From Oscillospiraceae bacterium (GTDB lineage Bacteria; Bacillota; Clostridia; Oscillospirales; UBA929): DNA of 34,232 nt. The notes beneath the pieces are model-generated. The model had not been told where the DNA came from and did no database searches. It saw only the letters and a program-made list of their open reading frames with translations. Below are positions 13,912-23,263 of the stretch, piece after piece. Numbering within the stretch: the stretch's first letter is position 1; every line of letters begins with the position of its first letter. The stretch is taken from contig JAIRWH010000072.1 of NCBI GenBank assembly GCA_031253545.1, forward strand, positions 1 through 34,232, written 5' to 3'. A program made the position numbers and the translations under genes.

Positions 13912-16671
13912 CTATTGAGCGGCCTGTGTGAAACCACAGCACTTTTTGTACTTTTTCCCGCTGCCGCACGGGCACGGGTCGTTGCGCCCTATCTTTTGCG
14001 CGGCGCTTTTACGCACGGGCGTTTTCTTTTGCGGCGTATCGCCGCCCACGCTTTCCGTGAGCCCCTTGGCCACAGCCTCGCGCTTGGGGCTTTCGCCGCC
14101 CTGCACGCGCACCACAAAGAGGGCGCGTATGGTGTCGTCGCGTATTGTGCCCACCATTTCCTCAAACATGGCGAAGCCCTCGCGTTTATATTCCGCCACG
14201 GGGTCGGTCTGGGCGTATGCCCGCAAGCCGATGCCCTGGCGAAGCTCGTGCATGGCGTCTATGTGGTCCATCCACTTTTGGTCCACCGTGCGCAGCAAGA
14301 TGACGCGCTCCAGTTCGCGCATGAGCTCCTCGCCCAAAGAGGCGGTCTTGGCGGCATACACCGCCCCCGCCCTCTCGCGCAGCCACCGCCCCGCCTCCTC
14401 GGCCGTGAGCTCCGCCGCGCCGCCGCCGGGCGGCCTGTCGCGCTCGCCGAGAAACACGCCGATAAACGGCAGGCACAGCTCCGAGATTTGCGCGCTGTCG
14501 AGGTGGCGGCTCTCGCCCGCCACGCGCGCCACGGCATCCGCGCAGTAGTCGTCGAGCATACCCTCTATGTAGGGGCGGAGGTCCTCGCCGCTGAGGACTT
14601 TGCGCCGCTGGCCGTATATGGTGGCGCGTTGCGTGTTCATAACGTCGTCGTATTGCAATACATGCTTGCGGGTCTGGAAGTTGCGCGACTCCACGCGCTT
14701 TTGCGCGCCCTCGATGGCGTTGGAAAGCACACGCTGCTCGATGGGCGTGTCTTCGTCCATGCCGAGCCTGTCCAACATGGCGTTGATGGTGTCTAAACGC
14801 GAGCCGGCGAACAGGCGCATGAGGTCGTCTTCCATAGATATGAAGAAGCGGCTCATGCCGGGGTCGCCCTGGCGGCCGCTCCGCCCGCGCAGCTGGTTGT
14901 CTATGCGGCGCGATTCGTGGCGCTCCGTGCCGATGATATACAGCCCGCCCGCCTCTCGCACCTTCTCCGCCTCCGGCTCAATGGCCGCCTTGTGCCTGTT
15001 TTCGAGCGCGCGCAGCTTTTCGCGCGCGGCGAGCACCTGTTCGTCCTGCGTGTCGGCAAAGCCGCCCGCCGCCGTGATAATCTCCTCCGGCACACCTTCG
15101 GCGCGGAGGGTTTCCCGCGCGAGGTATTCCGCGTTGCCGCCGAGCATGATGTCTGTGCCGCGCCCCGCCATGTTGGTGGCGATGGTCACGGCTCCCACAT
15201 GGCCGGCTTGCGCCACAAACTGCGCCTCGCGCTCGTGGTGCTTCGCGTTGAGCACCGTGTGCGGTATGCCCTCTTTGCGGAGCATATCCGAGAGCTGCTC
15301 GGACTTCTCTATGCTGATGGTGCCCACGAGCACGGGCTGCCCGCGTTCGGCGCAGGCCTTGACCTCCGCCACCACGGCGCGGAACTTGCCCCTTTCCGTG
15401 CGGTATACGCAGTCGGGGAAGTCGGTGCGTATCATGGGGCGGTTGGTGGGCACCTCGATGATGTCGAGCTTGTATATTGCGCCGAACTCTTCTTCCTCGG
15501 TGAGAGCCGTGCCCGTCATGCCGGAGAGGTTATTGTACAGGCGGAAGTAATTCTGGAAGGTGATGGTGGCAAGGGTCTTGCTCTCCCGCTCCACCTTCAC
15601 CCGCTCCTTGGCCTCGATGGCCTGGTGCAGCCCTTCGGAATAGCGGCGGCCGAGCATGAGGCGGCCGGTGAACTCGTCTACGATGATGACTTGCCCGTCG
15701 CGCACCACATAGTCTATGTCGCGGCGCATCACGCCGCGCGCGCGTATGGCTTGGTTGATGTGGTGGTATATGGTGGTGTTTTCTATGTCGGCAAGGTTTT
15801 GCAGGCCGAAGAACTCCTCGGCCTTCTTCACCCCCGCGGGCGTGAGCGAGGCCGTGCGCGCCTTTTCGTCCACCACATAATCCGCCCCGGCAAAGTCGTG
15901 CTCCACTTTTGCGTCCAATTCCGCCACGCGCAGGGGCTTGAGCCTGTGGGCGAGCGAATCGGCGCGGGAGTAAAGTTCTGTGGACTTGTCGCCCTGGCCG
16001 GAGATGATGAGCGGTGTGCGCGCCTCGTCTATGAGTATGGAGTCCACCTCGTCCACAATGGCGAAGTTGTGCCCGCGCTGCACGAGGTCGCGCGAATACA
16101 GCGCCATGTTGTCGCGTAGGTAGTCGAAGCCGAGTTCGTTGTTGGTGCCGTAGGTGATGTCGCAGGCGTAGGCGGCGCGGCGCTCTTCGGTGGATAGGCC
16201 GTGCACGATAAGCCCCACCGTCATGCCCAAAAAGCGGTAGATTTTGCCCTCGCGCCCGCTTTGGTAGCGCGCGAGGTAGTCGTTTACGGTCACCACGTGC
16301 ACGCCTTCGCCGCGCAGGGCGTTAAGGTAGGCGGCAAATACCGCCGTGAGGGTCTTGCCTTCGCCCGTCTTCATTTCGGCGATACGCCCCTGGTGCAGCA
16401 CCACGCCGCCGGCAAGCTGCACATGAAACGCCCGCTGACCCAGCACGCGCACACCCGCCTCGCGCACGGCGGCAAAAGCCTCCGGCAGCAGCCCGTCAAG
16501 CTCCTCGCCTTCGTTCAGCCGCGCGCGGAAAGCGGGGGTGAGGGCGCGCAGTTCGCCGTCGCTCATGGCTTGGAAACGCGGCTCCAATGCCTCCGCGGCC
16601 TCCACAAGGGGGGTTATCCGTTTCAGCTCCCGCGCGGACCTTGTGCCGAATATGGCCGTGAGTAGCGACAT
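13912..16671 (-). CDS. secA: Preprotein translocase ATPase SecA
   Basis: The 919-residue motor pushes unfolded proteins through SecYEG. Visible parts in order are the DEAD-type nucleotide-binding domain with Walker [10 protein letters not shown] (about 100-108), the [19 protein letters not shown] block (about 207-225), the preprotein cross-linking domain, NBD2 ([34 protein letters not shown]), the helical scaffold/wing, and a C-terminal SEC-C zinc motif ([18 protein letters not shown]) that binds ribosome or SecB-like partners. Length is normal, with a modest insert around residues 520-560. GGGAGG precedes the ATG and a strong promoter lies about 50 bases upstream. It heads the secA-zapA-U32-maf-mreC-mreD run. 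Confidence 0.98.
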   Translation of the reverse strand: MSLLTAIFGTRSARELKRITPLVEAAEALEPRFQAMSDGELRALTPAFRARLNEGEELDGLLPEAFAAVREAGVRVLGQRAFHVQLAGGVVLHQGRIAEMKTGEGKTLTAVFAAYLNALRGEGVHVVTVNDYLARYQSGREGKIYRFLGMTVGLIVHGLSTEERRAAYACDITYGTNNELGFDYLRDNMALYSRDLVQRGHNFAIVDEVDSILIDEARTPLIISGQGDKSTELYSRADSLAHRLKPLRVAELDAKVEHDFAGADYVVDEKARTASLTPAGVKKAEEFFGLQNLADIENTTIYHHINQAIRARGVMRRDIDYVVRDGQVIIVDEFTGRLMLGRRYSEGLHQAIEAKERVKVERESKTLATITFQNYFRLYNNLSGMTGTALTEEEEFGAIYKLDIIEVPTNRPMIRTDFPDCVYRTERGKFRAVVAEVKACAERGQPVLVGTISIEKSEQLSDMLRKEGIPHTVLNAKHHEREAQFVAQAGHVGAVTIATNMAGRGTDIMLGGNAEYLARETLRAEGVPEEIITAAGGFADTQDEQVLAAREKLRALENRHKAAIEPEAEKVREAGGLYIIGTERHESRRIDNQLRGRSGRQGDPGMSRFFISMEDDLMRLFAGSRLDTINAMLDRLGMDEDTPIEQRVLSNAIEGAQKRVESRNFQTRKHVLQYDDVMNTQRATIYGQRRKVLSGEDLRPYIEGMLDDYCADAVARVAGESRHLDSAQISELCLPFIGVFLGERDRPPGGGAAELTAEEAGRWLRERAGAVYAAKTASLGEELMRELERVILLRTVDQKWMDHIDAMHELRQGIGLRAYAQTDPVAEYKREGFAMFEEMVGTIRDDTIRALFVVRVQGGESPKREAVAKGLTESVGGDTPQKKTPVRKSAAQKIGRNDPCPCGSGKKYKKCCGFTQAAQ

Positions 16672-16713
16672 AACGCCTCCCGCAATGTGTGAGATTGACC
16701 TTTGCCACCCCCC

Positions 16714-16742
16714 AGTATATCACTTGCGCGGTGAAAATGCAA
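16714..16742 (-). promoter_or_regulatory. Promoter of the secA operon
   Basis: On the minus strand TTGCAT (16737-16742), 17 bases and TATACT (16714-16719). Confidence 0.7.
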
Positions 16743-16807
16743 AAGTCTTTTTTGCGCGGGGCGTTGGAACGCGGGGAGAGCGCGGGGCGGCGCTTGGGGC
16801 GCTTTTT

Positions 16808-16844
16808 GCTTTCCCGCCCCGCGCCGGACGCGAGGCGGGAAAGC
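16808..16844. repeat. Inverted repeat between tRNA-Glu and secA
   Basis: GCTTTCCCGCC (16808-16818) and GGCGGGAAAGC (16834-16844) are perfect 11-base inverted copies around a 15-base loop. They lie directly beside the tRNA-Glu terminator and may be a second, back-up terminator. Confidence 0.6.
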
Positions 16845-16873
16845 AAAAACCGAGGCGCGGAGCCTCGGTTTTT
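16845..16873 (-). terminator. Terminator of tRNA-Glu
   Basis: AAAAACCGAGGC pairs over 12 bp with GCCTCGGTTTTT, with a 5-base loop. It ends in a T run on the minus strand and begins at the CCA end of the tRNA gene. Confidence 0.8.
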
Positions 16874-16947
16874 GGTGACCCGTAGGGGAATCGAACCCCT
16901 GTTTCCGGCGTGAGAGGCCGACGTCTTGACCGCTTGACCAACGGGCC
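16873..16947 (-). tRNA. tRNA-Glu (anticodon CTC)
   Basis: The minus strand starts GGCCCGTTGGTCAAGCGGTC. It has the anticodon stem TCGGC/GCCGG (one T-G pair) around the loop CTCTCAC (anticodon CTC), the T arm GGGGTTCGATTCCCC, acceptor ACGGGTC, discriminator A and encoded CCA. It lies 54 bases after minD and may share its transcript. Confidence 0.95.
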
Positions 16948-17001
16948 GTGACGGGCGCGGGGAAGTCGCGGGGATAGCGCGGGACGAGGGGCGGGGGCGG
17001 C

Positions 17002-17778
17002 TCAACCGCTCACTCTCCACACCCTCAGGCGGCGTTGCGGGAGCTTTTCGCCCAGCATACGCCGCGCTATGTGGAGCATAGCCAGAATCGCGCCGTTGTG
17101 CGAGGCGAAGACGAGCGCGTGGCCGCGGTGGGCGGCGGCGGGCACCATTTCGTCTTCGGGAATGAGGCCGAGCAGCTGCAAACCCGTGGAGTCTATGAAC
17201 CGGTCTATGTCCGGGGCGCAGTCGCGCGCTATGGCGCGGGGCTTCACGCGGTTGACCACCAATCTGCCTTCGGTAATGCTCCCCGCCGCGAGCGAGGCCA
17301 CGCGCAGACACTCCGCGTCGGGCGCGGCCACGAGAATGGCCTCTTTGCAGGCGGACACGCATAACCCAAAGCCCTCCTGCAAGCCGGCGGGGCTATCCAC
17401 CACCACGAAGTCCGCCATTAGGGCAAGGTGCGATATGAGCGGCGCGAAACGCTCCGTGGGCAGGGCGCGGTAGGTTTCGGTCACGGGGGCGGGCAACAGG
17501 CGCAGATTGGGCACACGGGGGTGAACCGTGAGGCACTCCAACGGCGCGGCGCGGCAATGCAGCGCGTCCGCGAGGTCGAGCGACTGCTCGAAACCGACAA
17601 GGCCGAGCGCGATGTCAAGATTGCGCGCCCCCACGTCGGCGTCCACGCAGATGACCTTGTGCCCCATGGCGGCAAGGCACGAAGACAGCCCGGCGGCCAC
17701 GGTGGTCTTGCCCACGCCGCCCTTGCCGGAAGTAACGCATATCGTGCGCCCCGCCGATTCCGCCATTTTCTCCGCCAC
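17002..17778 (-). CDS. minD: MinD-type septum-site/ParA-family ATPase
   Basis: The 258-residue protein has the deviant Walker A motif KGGVGKTT (19-26, with the signature Lys), the switch CVDADVGARNLDIALGL (about 44-60), DFVVVDSPAGLQEGF (Walker B region) and the late LVVNRVKPRAIARDC strand. These match MinD, which positions the MinC division inhibitor on the membrane. No minC lies beside it and, as in most Firmicutes, no minE. The C-terminus ends ARRMLGEKLPQRRLRVWRVSG, about ten residues shorter than usual, without the normal amphipathic membrane-targeting helix. A related orphan ParA-type ATPase is therefore possible. The GTG at 17778 has GAGGGAG upstream, and the promoter is good. Confidence 0.85.
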   Translation of the reverse strand: MAEKMAESAGRTICVTSGKGGVGKTTVAAGLSSCLAAMGHKVICVDADVGARNLDIALGLVGFEQSLDLADALHCRAAPLECLTVHPRVPNLRLLPAPVTETYRALPTERFAPLISHLALMADFVVVDSPAGLQEGFGLCVSACKEAILVAAPDAECLRVASLAAGSITEGRLVVNRVKPRAIARDCAPDIDRFIDSTGLQLLGLIPEDEMVPAAAHRGHALVFASHNGAILAMLHIARRMLGEKLPQRRLRVWRVSG

Positions 17779-17802
17779 CGCTCCCTCGCCGCCGTTTGTG
17801 CC

Positions 17803-17831
17803 ATTATAGCAAAACAGGCGGGAATATGCAA
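17803..17831 (-). promoter_or_regulatory. Promoter of the minD gene
   Basis: On the minus strand TTGCAT (17826-17831), 17 bases and TATAAT (17803-17808), about 25 bases before the start codon. Confidence 0.7.
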
Positions 17832-17856
17832 GAGCGAAATTATACGGGCGGCGGTT

Positions 17857-17882
17857 TAGTTGTCGGCTGTCGGGAGACGGGA
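17857..17882 (+). repeat. Heptamer-type intergenic repeat, copy 2
   Basis: TAGTTGTCGGCTGTCGGGAG followed by ACGGGA is a degenerate copy of the TTGTCAG repeat family. It lies in the gap between pfp and minD. Confidence 0.6.
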
Positions 17883-17899
17883 TGGGCGGGCCGGGAGCG

Positions 17900-19144
17900 C
17901 TACGCGCCCGCTTTCACTTTGCGCAGTTTGGCGAAGTTCGGCAGGCCGTTGCGCCGCGCCATGGGCGTGTCGCCCTGTATGAGCGGCAGGGCGTACTCGA
18001 TGAACTGCTCTTCCAATCCGTTGCCCGACGGCGAAATCCATTCCCTGGGCAGTTTCTTTTCCGTGTTTGCCACAATATCCAGCGGCAGCAGCTCTATTTC
18101 GCACTTATAGCCGCCCTCGCGCTCGCACCGAAACGCCACCATGAGGTCAGTCTCGCCCGCCACGGCGCGTTCCACGGCGGCGCGCCCCGCGGCCACGCTT
18201 TCCTCAATATCCGTGAGCGAGGCGCAATGCGCCGCGCAGCGTTGCAAGAGGGAAAACTCTATGCCGCGCACCTTCGCGCCCGTGCGGCCTTTCACAATGG
18301 CGGCGAGGGTGGCGGCCAAGCCGCCGAGCTGCGTGTGGCCGAAGCTGTCGTGCTCGTGGAGGCGTGTGCCGTATTCCGCCACAAACTGCCCCGCGCTGTC
18401 TTTTATGCCCTCGCTCGCCGCCACAAGCACCTTGCCTTTGTGTTTGTACACGGCTATAACGTCTTCCAAGAACATTTCCATGTCAAACGGTATCTCCGGC
18501 AGGTAGATTAAGTCCGGGCCCGCCCCCGCGTGGCAGGCGAGCGCCGACGCGCCCGTGAGCCAGCCGGCGTGGCGGCCCATGATTTCCAATATGGTAATCA
18601 TGCCCGTGTCATACACATGCGCGTCGTGCCACACTTCCATGCAGCTTGTGGCGATATACTTCGCCGCCGAGCCGTAGCCGGGGCAGTGGTCCGTGCCGTA
18701 GAGGTCGTTGTCTATGGTCTTGGGTATGCCGATAATGCGGCATTCGTAGTTTTGCCTTTGGCAGTATTTTGAGATTTTGTTGCATGTATCCATGCTGTCG
18801 TTGCCGCCGTTATAGAAAAAGTAGCGCACATTGTATTTGCGAAACGTGGCGAGCATACGCGCGTAGTCCGTGTCGTCCTCGTCCGGGTCGGCCAATTTGT
18901 ATCTGCACGAGCCAAGGGCGGAAGAGGGCGTGTGCTTCATCTTCACAAGCTCCGCCGGGTCTTCCTCGGACATATCGTAGAGCACATCGCCGAGCACTCC
19001 GAGTATGCCGTGCGCCGCGCCGAGCACACGGGTTATGTGCTCGTTTTCCAGCGCGGCGGTAATCGCGCCCCACGCCGAGGCGTTGATGACGGCGGTGGGC
19101 CCGCCGGACTGCGCCACAACACAGGCGCCTTTGAGAATAGACAT
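17900..19144 (-). CDS. pfp: Pyrophosphate-type 6-phosphofructokinase
   Basis: The 414-residue enzyme phosphorylates fructose 6-phosphate in glycolysis. The family pattern is clear: AQSGGPTAVINAS (phosphate-binding start), FFYNGGNDSMDT (about 108-119), GIPKTIDNDLYGTDHCPGYG (about 140-159, with catalytic Asp residues), IMGRHAGWLTGASALA, and LVAASEGI. The Lys in PKTIDND and the Asp in GGNDS mark the pyrophosphate-using group rather than the ATP enzyme, which has Gly at both places. Length fits the short PPi-dependent clade. PPi use fits an anaerobic fermenter and makes the step reversible. GGAGG lies 11 bases before the ATG and it has its own promoter. Confidence 0.93.
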   Translation of the reverse strand: MSILKGACVVAQSGGPTAVINASAWGAITAALENEHITRVLGAAHGILGVLGDVLYDMSEEDPAELVKMKHTPSSALGSCRYKLADPDEDDTDYARMLATFRKYNVRYFFYNGGNDSMDTCNKISKYCQRQNYECRIIGIPKTIDNDLYGTDHCPGYGSAAKYIATSCMEVWHDAHVYDTGMITILEIMGRHAGWLTGASALACHAGAGPDLIYLPEIPFDMEMFLEDVIAVYKHKGKVLVAASEGIKDSAGQFVAEYGTRLHEHDSFGHTQLGGLAATLAAIVKGRTGAKVRGIEFSLLQRCAAHCASLTDIEESVAAGRAAVERAVAGETDLMVAFRCEREGGYKCEIELLPLDIVANTEKKLPREWISPSGNGLEEQFIEYALPLIQGDTPMARRNGLPNFAKLRKVKAGA

Positions 19145-19178
19145 CGCGGCATCAAACCTCCTTTTGTATTCGCCTGTC

Positions 19179-19208
19179 AGTATAACACATTCGCGGGCGC
19201 TGTGGCAA
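19179..19208 (-). promoter_or_regulatory. Promoter of the pfp gene
   Basis: On the minus strand TTGCCA (19203-19208), 18 bases and TATACT (19179-19184). Confidence 0.65.
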
Positions 19209-19416
19209 CACCTGCGTTATGTGTGGTAATGCGGGCTTCCTGCCGTTTGTCGCTCGGCCAAAGGGCGAAAACTGCCGTTACGCTGCCAAAGCGGCGCTTG
19301 ACGGACGCGGGCGCGGCAAGTCCCCGGCTGTGAACCGTTCGCCGTTCGCGGTAACCTGTCCGTCGGGACGGCGGAAGTAACGGCTAATGCCTATTCTCTT
19401 TTTGCGTTGTCGGGGG
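19209..19416. other. Intergenic DNA between the pfp promoter and a plus-strand promoter
   Basis: About 200 bases between two divergent promoters. Several short GC-rich repeats are present, but I see no gene, RNA motif or terminator that I can support. Confidence 0.4.
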
Positions 19417-19445
19417 TTGCGAATTCGCGCGGACGGTGTTATACT
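19417..19445 (+). promoter_or_regulatory. Promoter of the small plus-strand ORF
   Basis: TTGCGA (19417-19422), 17 bases and TATACT (19440-19445). A small hairpin TTTACCC/GGGTAAA follows in the leader (19458-19478). Confidence 0.65.
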
Positions 19446-19501
19446 GCCGTAAGCACTTTACCCTTCACGCGGGTAAAGGCGCCGGATGGGAGGGTTGCGC
19501 C

Positions 19502-19702
19502 GTGACAAGACAAAAAGCGCAAGCCGTGGAGTTGATAAGAGAGCTCCCCGACGAAAAGATGGGTCTTGTAATCGAAATACTTATGGGTATGCGAGCCGTA
19601 TGCCCCGAAAACATGGGGGCGGACTCGCGGGCGAGCCACTTGGCGTTAGATATTTTCGGCAAATATAACGCCACTCAGTTGCCGAGGGCTTCGGGCGACT
19701 GA
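19502..19702 (+). CDS. Small protein of unknown function, antitoxin-like N-terminus
   Basis: The 66-residue product starts at GTG 19502 with GGGAGG 7 bases upstream; the ORF-track start at 19436 has no ribosome site and overlaps the promoter. The N-terminal MTRQKAQAVELIRELPDEKM followed by GLVIEILMGMRAV is a helix-turn-helix-like amphipathic pair. Clostridial small proteins with the pattern ..A..LI..LPDEK...I.E.L.G.. include antitoxin-like and orphan regulators, so an orphan antitoxin is a guess only. The last 28 bases overlap the 3' end of the convergent GT-C-like gene. It is the only plus-strand gene in a 20-kb leftward block, and its promoter is good. Confidence 0.6.
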   Translation: MTRQKAQAVELIRELPDEKMGLVIEILMGMRAVCPENMGADSRASHLALDIFGKYNATQLPRASGD

Positions 19703-21222
19703 CCGTTTTCCGGCTTGCGCCGCGCGAGCAACGCCAACGTCAGCGGCAAACCGACGACCGTGACGAAGTGGAAGAAGCGGTAATCGTTGCCGCAGAGCAG
19801 GAGCATTGTGCCGAGCGAATAGGTCACGGGCGGCAGGCTCAAAGCGAGCGAGGCCGCGCCGTGGGCTTTTTGCACGGCAATGTAACCGGCAAGCGTGAGG
19901 AGCAGCAGGTGCAACCCTATGGACGCGAGCGCCCCGGAGGGCGTGAGCAGCCGCAACACGGCGTCTGTGCGGGCGTACAGCGCCGCGGCCGGGGCAAAGC
20001 GCGGCGATGCGCCGCCCGGCGCCCCGTAGCGTTGCCCGCGCTCCGCGGATAGGGGGTCCCACACCATGCGCGTGAGCTCCGTAATCTCGTCGAGCGCCTG
20101 CGCCGGGGCGCGCAGAGCCGCGCGGAAAGCGTAGCCGAGCACTTGCGCCGGGGAGCTTTCGGCATACAGCGTGGCCGACACGGGGAGATTGCCCTTCACG
20201 CCGTTGTAGTCGCCTTTTCGGTAATATTTCCTCCATTCATCCTCCGGGGCGGCTTTGAGCAAAAGTTCGCGCGCGCCCTCGTCAAGCGCCCAGGGTTCGT
20301 TTACCATTATCCCGGTCAGCACGGTCATGGGCAGACCCACGGACTCCGTAAAGGTCTGTTGCCCGTAGCTCACCACGCCCGCAAGGCGGTATGCGCCTTG
20401 GGTGACGGCGAGCACGGCGGCCGCGGCGGCAAGACAGGCTACGGCGGCGCGGCGTTTGTACGCAATGACAAGCGCGCCGGCGAGCGGGAGCGTGAGGAAG
20501 AAGGCGTTGTGGCGCATGAGGGTGGCGAGCGCGAGCAGGGCGGCAAGGGCGGCGATGTTGCCGCGCTTCTGTAACCAAGCGCCGCCGGAGAGGTATATAT
20601 TCACCAAGCAGACCGCGAGATACAGCGCGAACACGCTCAGGGCGGTGTCTTTCCAGGCGTAGAGCAGCATGCCCCGCGTGGCGGAGGTGACCGCGCACGC
20701 CACGGAGACGGGCACGGCAAGGCACGGGCGGAAGCCCCACGCCGCAAGCGTGGCGGCCATGTGGGCGCAGGCGGCGGCAAACGCGGCGGCCTGCGCGGCA
20801 AGGAAGAAAGTATAGTTGCGCCACGGCAGCGTGACGAGATAGATGAGCCATGTGTGCGCGGGCGGGTGGATGCTTGTGTACTGCCCGGAGAGAACCTGCT
20901 CCCATTGATACGCGGTGTCGGGGGAAACGCGCCCGGGGTAATTGGCAAGCAATCCGAGCAGCAGCACGGCAAACACGCCCGCGAATACGCAGAGGAACAT
21001 TTTGAGCGGCAATTTGCCGCGCTCCCGGCGGCAATACGGGCCGAACGGCGGCGGATTTGCCGCGAGGCGGCCGAGCAGGAGGAAACACCCCGCCGCGAGC
21101 GCGGCAAAGCACAGCGCCGGCACGACAATGCCCGCGCCGCGCTCCGCGCCGCCGCGCAACACGAGCACGGCGGCGATATACAGCGCGAGGGCGGCTTGCA
21201 GGAAACGGCGAAGAAGAGTCAT
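19675..21222 (-). CDS. GT-C-like polytopic membrane protein (DUF6020-like)
   Basis: The 515-residue protein has about eleven to thirteen membrane helices. An acidic loop after the third helix carries NYPGRVSPDTAYQWEQVLSG and YTSIHPPAHTWLIY (about 92-127). This resembles the first extracytoplasmic loop of GT-C glycosyltransferases (SPDS..Q..Q..G....HP), where the Asp is catalytic. A long soluble segment near residues 290-400 (MVNEPWALDEGARELLLKAA) is typical of the DUF6020 set in Firmicutes. A lipid-linked sugar transferase for a cell-wall polymer or protein is the likely role, but donor and acceptor cannot be predicted. It has its own promoter. Confidence 0.7.
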   Translation of the reverse strand: MTLLRRFLQAALALYIAAVLVLRGGAERGAGIVVPALCFAALAAGCFLLLGRLAANPPPFGPYCRRERGKLPLKMFLCVFAGVFAVLLLGLLANYPGRVSPDTAYQWEQVLSGQYTSIHPPAHTWLIYLVTLPWRNYTFFLAAQAAAFAAACAHMAATLAAWGFRPCLAVPVSVACAVTSATRGMLLYAWKDTALSVFALYLAVCLVNIYLSGGAWLQKRGNIAALAALLALATLMRHNAFFLTLPLAGALVIAYKRRAAVACLAAAAAVLAVTQGAYRLAGVVSYGQQTFTESVGLPMTVLTGIMVNEPWALDEGARELLLKAAPEDEWRKYYRKGDYNGVKGNLPVSATLYAESSPAQVLGYAFRAALRAPAQALDEITELTRMVWDPLSAERGQRYGAPGGASPRFAPAAALYARTDAVLRLLTPSGALASIGLHLLLLTLAGYIAVQKAHGAASLALSLPPVTYSLGTMLLLCGNDYRFFHFVTVVGLPLTLALLARRKPENGQSPEALGN

Positions 21223-21273
21223 ATCAACCTACCGCGTTTTCACAGATTGCGCGGCTCACCCTGCCGCAGGGTT

Positions 21274-21303
21274 ATTATATGCCATAACGGGGGCAACGCG
21301 CAA
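21274..21303 (-). promoter_or_regulatory. Promoter of the GT-C-like gene
   Basis: On the minus strand TTGCGC (21298-21303), 18 bases and TATAAT (21274-21279). The rest of the 233-base gap to rodA holds a short hairpin CTTCCG/CGGAAG at 21342-21357, but no gene. Confidence 0.6.
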
Positions 21304-21455
21304 GTTTGTTTCTTCGGAAATTGTGGATGGGAAACGTTTTGCTTCCGCTATCGGAAGGGGAGCATCGCGGCATAACCTTCCCGCGATTTTCAGGCGGGAC
21401 AACAACGACCGGCGGACAATAATCGCCGTACGGGGCGCAAACACCGAGTCGGGTT

Positions 21456-22574
21456 TCAGCGCCTGCGGCTCCGCGCGGCGGACACAAGGCCCATGGCCGA
21501 GTAGAGCGCGATGTTAGACGAGCCGCCGTAGGAGAGAAACGGCAGCGTGATGCCTATGACGGGCGTCAGACCCAGACACATACCGATATTCTCAAACACC
21601 TGAAACAGCAGCATACCGCCCGCGCCGAACGCCACGAGCGCCCCCGGCCCGCCGCGCGCGCGGCGGCAAGCCGTGAAGCAGCGCGCGATGATGGCCGTGA
21701 GGAGCAGCAGCACAACCAAGCAACCGAGCTGACCGAGTTCCTCGCCGCACACGCTGAATATAAAGTCGGTGTGGGCGGCGAAAAGGTCGCCCGACTGCGT
21801 GACCTCGCCGCGATACAACCCTCTGCCGAAGGGGCCGCCGTTGTTGATTGTCTTCACGCTCAAAAGCGTGTGCCACCCCGCGCCCTGCGGGTCCATGCGG
21901 GGGTTGAGCACTATCAGCACACGGCTGCGCTGGTTTTCGCTGAGAAACGCCCACACGAGCGGCGCGCCGGCCGCCGCCGCGCCGGCGAGTATGATAAACC
22001 ACAGCGGCCGCACGAGCGCGCCCACCATCATGACGATGAGTATGGCCACATAGATGAGCGCCACGCCCGTGTCGCCGGACACGAGCTGTATGAGGGCGAC
22101 CATGAAGAAGGTGTGGGCTATGAACGAGGCTATGGACAGCACGTTGTTTACCGAGGCGCGGAGGCGGTGGAACTGCGCGGCGAGCAACAGTATAAAGCCC
22201 GCTTTGGCTATCTCGGCCGGCTGTATGCTAAACGGCAGGCCGGGTATAAGCAGCCAACTTCTGTTTTGCGAGCCGAAACTCGTGCCGAGCGGGGTGAGCA
22301 GGAGCAGTATTATGAGGATATTGGCGGGGAGTATGAACCGCCACTTGGAGATGAGGGTTTCAAGGCGCGCGGCCGAGAGCGCGAGGTAGACGCACACGCC
22401 TATGCCCACGGAAACGGCCTGTATGCGCACATATCCGCCCGCGCCGGACGGGAGCGGGGCGCACGCCGAGGAGATGAGCAGCAAGCCGAGCGCGGAGGCG
22501 GCAAGGCAAAGCCCCAGCAGCGGAAAGTCCACCCCCCGCAGGTAATTATTCAGCAGTAAGCGCAGTTCTCTCAT
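21456..22574 (-). CDS. RodA/FtsW/SpoVE-family peptidoglycan polymerase (SEDS)
   Basis: The 372-residue SEDS protein polymerises lipid II into glycan strands together with a class B PBP. About ten membrane helices are visible with the family motifs: NRSWLLIPGLPFSIQPAEIAKAGFILLLA (about 106-134), LVSGDTGVALIYVAI, NPRMDPQGAGWHTLLSVKTI (the large extracellular loop), and the C-terminal GLTPVIGITLPFLSYGGSSN. The loop GNRSW/IQPAE pattern and the GLFG-like GGPFGRGLYRG favour RodA over FtsW, but this is not decisive. I chose the ATG at 22574 because GAGG lies 9 bases upstream; the TTG at 22583 is too close to it. A heptamer repeat lies directly upstream. No PBP2 gene is adjacent. Confidence 0.92.
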   Translation of the reverse strand: MRELRLLLNNYLRGVDFPLLGLCLAASALGLLLISSACAPLPSGAGGYVRIQAVSVGIGVCVYLALSAARLETLISKWRFILPANILIILLLLTPLGTSFGSQNRSWLLIPGLPFSIQPAEIAKAGFILLLAAQFHRLRASVNNVLSIASFIAHTFFMVALIQLVSGDTGVALIYVAILIVMMVGALVRPLWFIILAGAAAAGAPLVWAFLSENQRSRVLIVLNPRMDPQGAGWHTLLSVKTINNGGPFGRGLYRGEVTQSGDLFAAHTDFIFSVCGEELGQLGCLVVLLLLTAIIARCFTACRRARGGPGALVAFGAGGMLLFQVFENIGMCLGLTPVIGITLPFLSYGGSSNIALYSAMGLVSAARSRRR

Positions 22575-22593
22575 GCAAGGCAATCCTCGTGGT

Positions 22594-22636
22594 TTAGTTG
22601 TCAGTTGTCAGTTGTCAGTTGTTAGTGGACGGGGGT
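22594..22636 (+). repeat. Heptamer tandem repeat, copy 3 (best-preserved)
   Basis: After TTAG the heptamer TTGTCAG is repeated three times in tandem, then TTGTTAG and TGGACGGGGG. This is the clearest member of the repeat family and lies just upstream of the rodA ribosome site, on the 5' side of that gene. Confidence 0.85.
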
Positions 22637-22639
22637 TGC

Positions 22640-23260
22640 GGGGGGTTGCGGGGGGCAAACGCGCGCCGCGCGGGCTTATGTCCCGCCCGCCCGGTTTATG
22701 GCCGCCGCTCCCACGCCCCGGCGGGGGAGGTGTGTCAGTTGCGCTAGTGGTTAAAAGAATTATGCCGCACGCCCGCCAAGAACGTCGGCCGCCCTCGCAA
22801 ACCGCATTATCTCACGGTAATGGTGCAACGGTCAAGTCTTATCCGAATAAAGACCAAGTTTTTCTACTCTTTACAGGCGAGGGAGGCGGGGTGGTTTGGC
22901 GCAAGAGTATATCGGCAAGGTATGGTTTTGGCGGTGACCTCCTAACGGAGGGCGAGGGGGGAGGAGCCGCGCAGGGCAGAACGACCGCTTGCGCCTTGTC
23001 CAATGAGTTCATCACCGCGAAAAGGCATGAGGTTCGCGAACGGACTCTTGCCGGCTGTGAAGAGATAATTCTTTCCCCCGTATGAAACGGAATTGCCCGT
23101 GCTTATTGAGGATTCAAGGTGCGCGAACCAATGATAAGTTCGGAGGGGCGAAGAGTAAGCACAGACGCGGGCGTGACCCGAAATCCCGCAGGTTGCCGTT
23201 CTCGGTATCGGACTTCCGCCAATCCGCGCGAAGTAGCCACCCCCCAAGGTCGGCCGCCCG
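22640..23260. other. Long non-coding stretch between rodA and dgt
   Basis: About 620 bases without a supportable gene. GC-rich simple sequence near 22640-22735 gives way to mixed, less GC-rich sequence. Open frames on both strands (22573-23085 plus, 22942-23247 and 23114-23386 minus) lack ribosome sites and known domains. I see nothing here that I can name. It could be decayed coding DNA or a structured RNA; the two divergent operons start at its ends. Confidence 0.4.
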
Positions 23261-23263
23261 ACA

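Noticed and set aside
14917-16119. 400-residue plus-strand ORF (and 13915-14796)
   Set aside because: Antisense to secA, with a His/Val/Ala-rich shadow composition.
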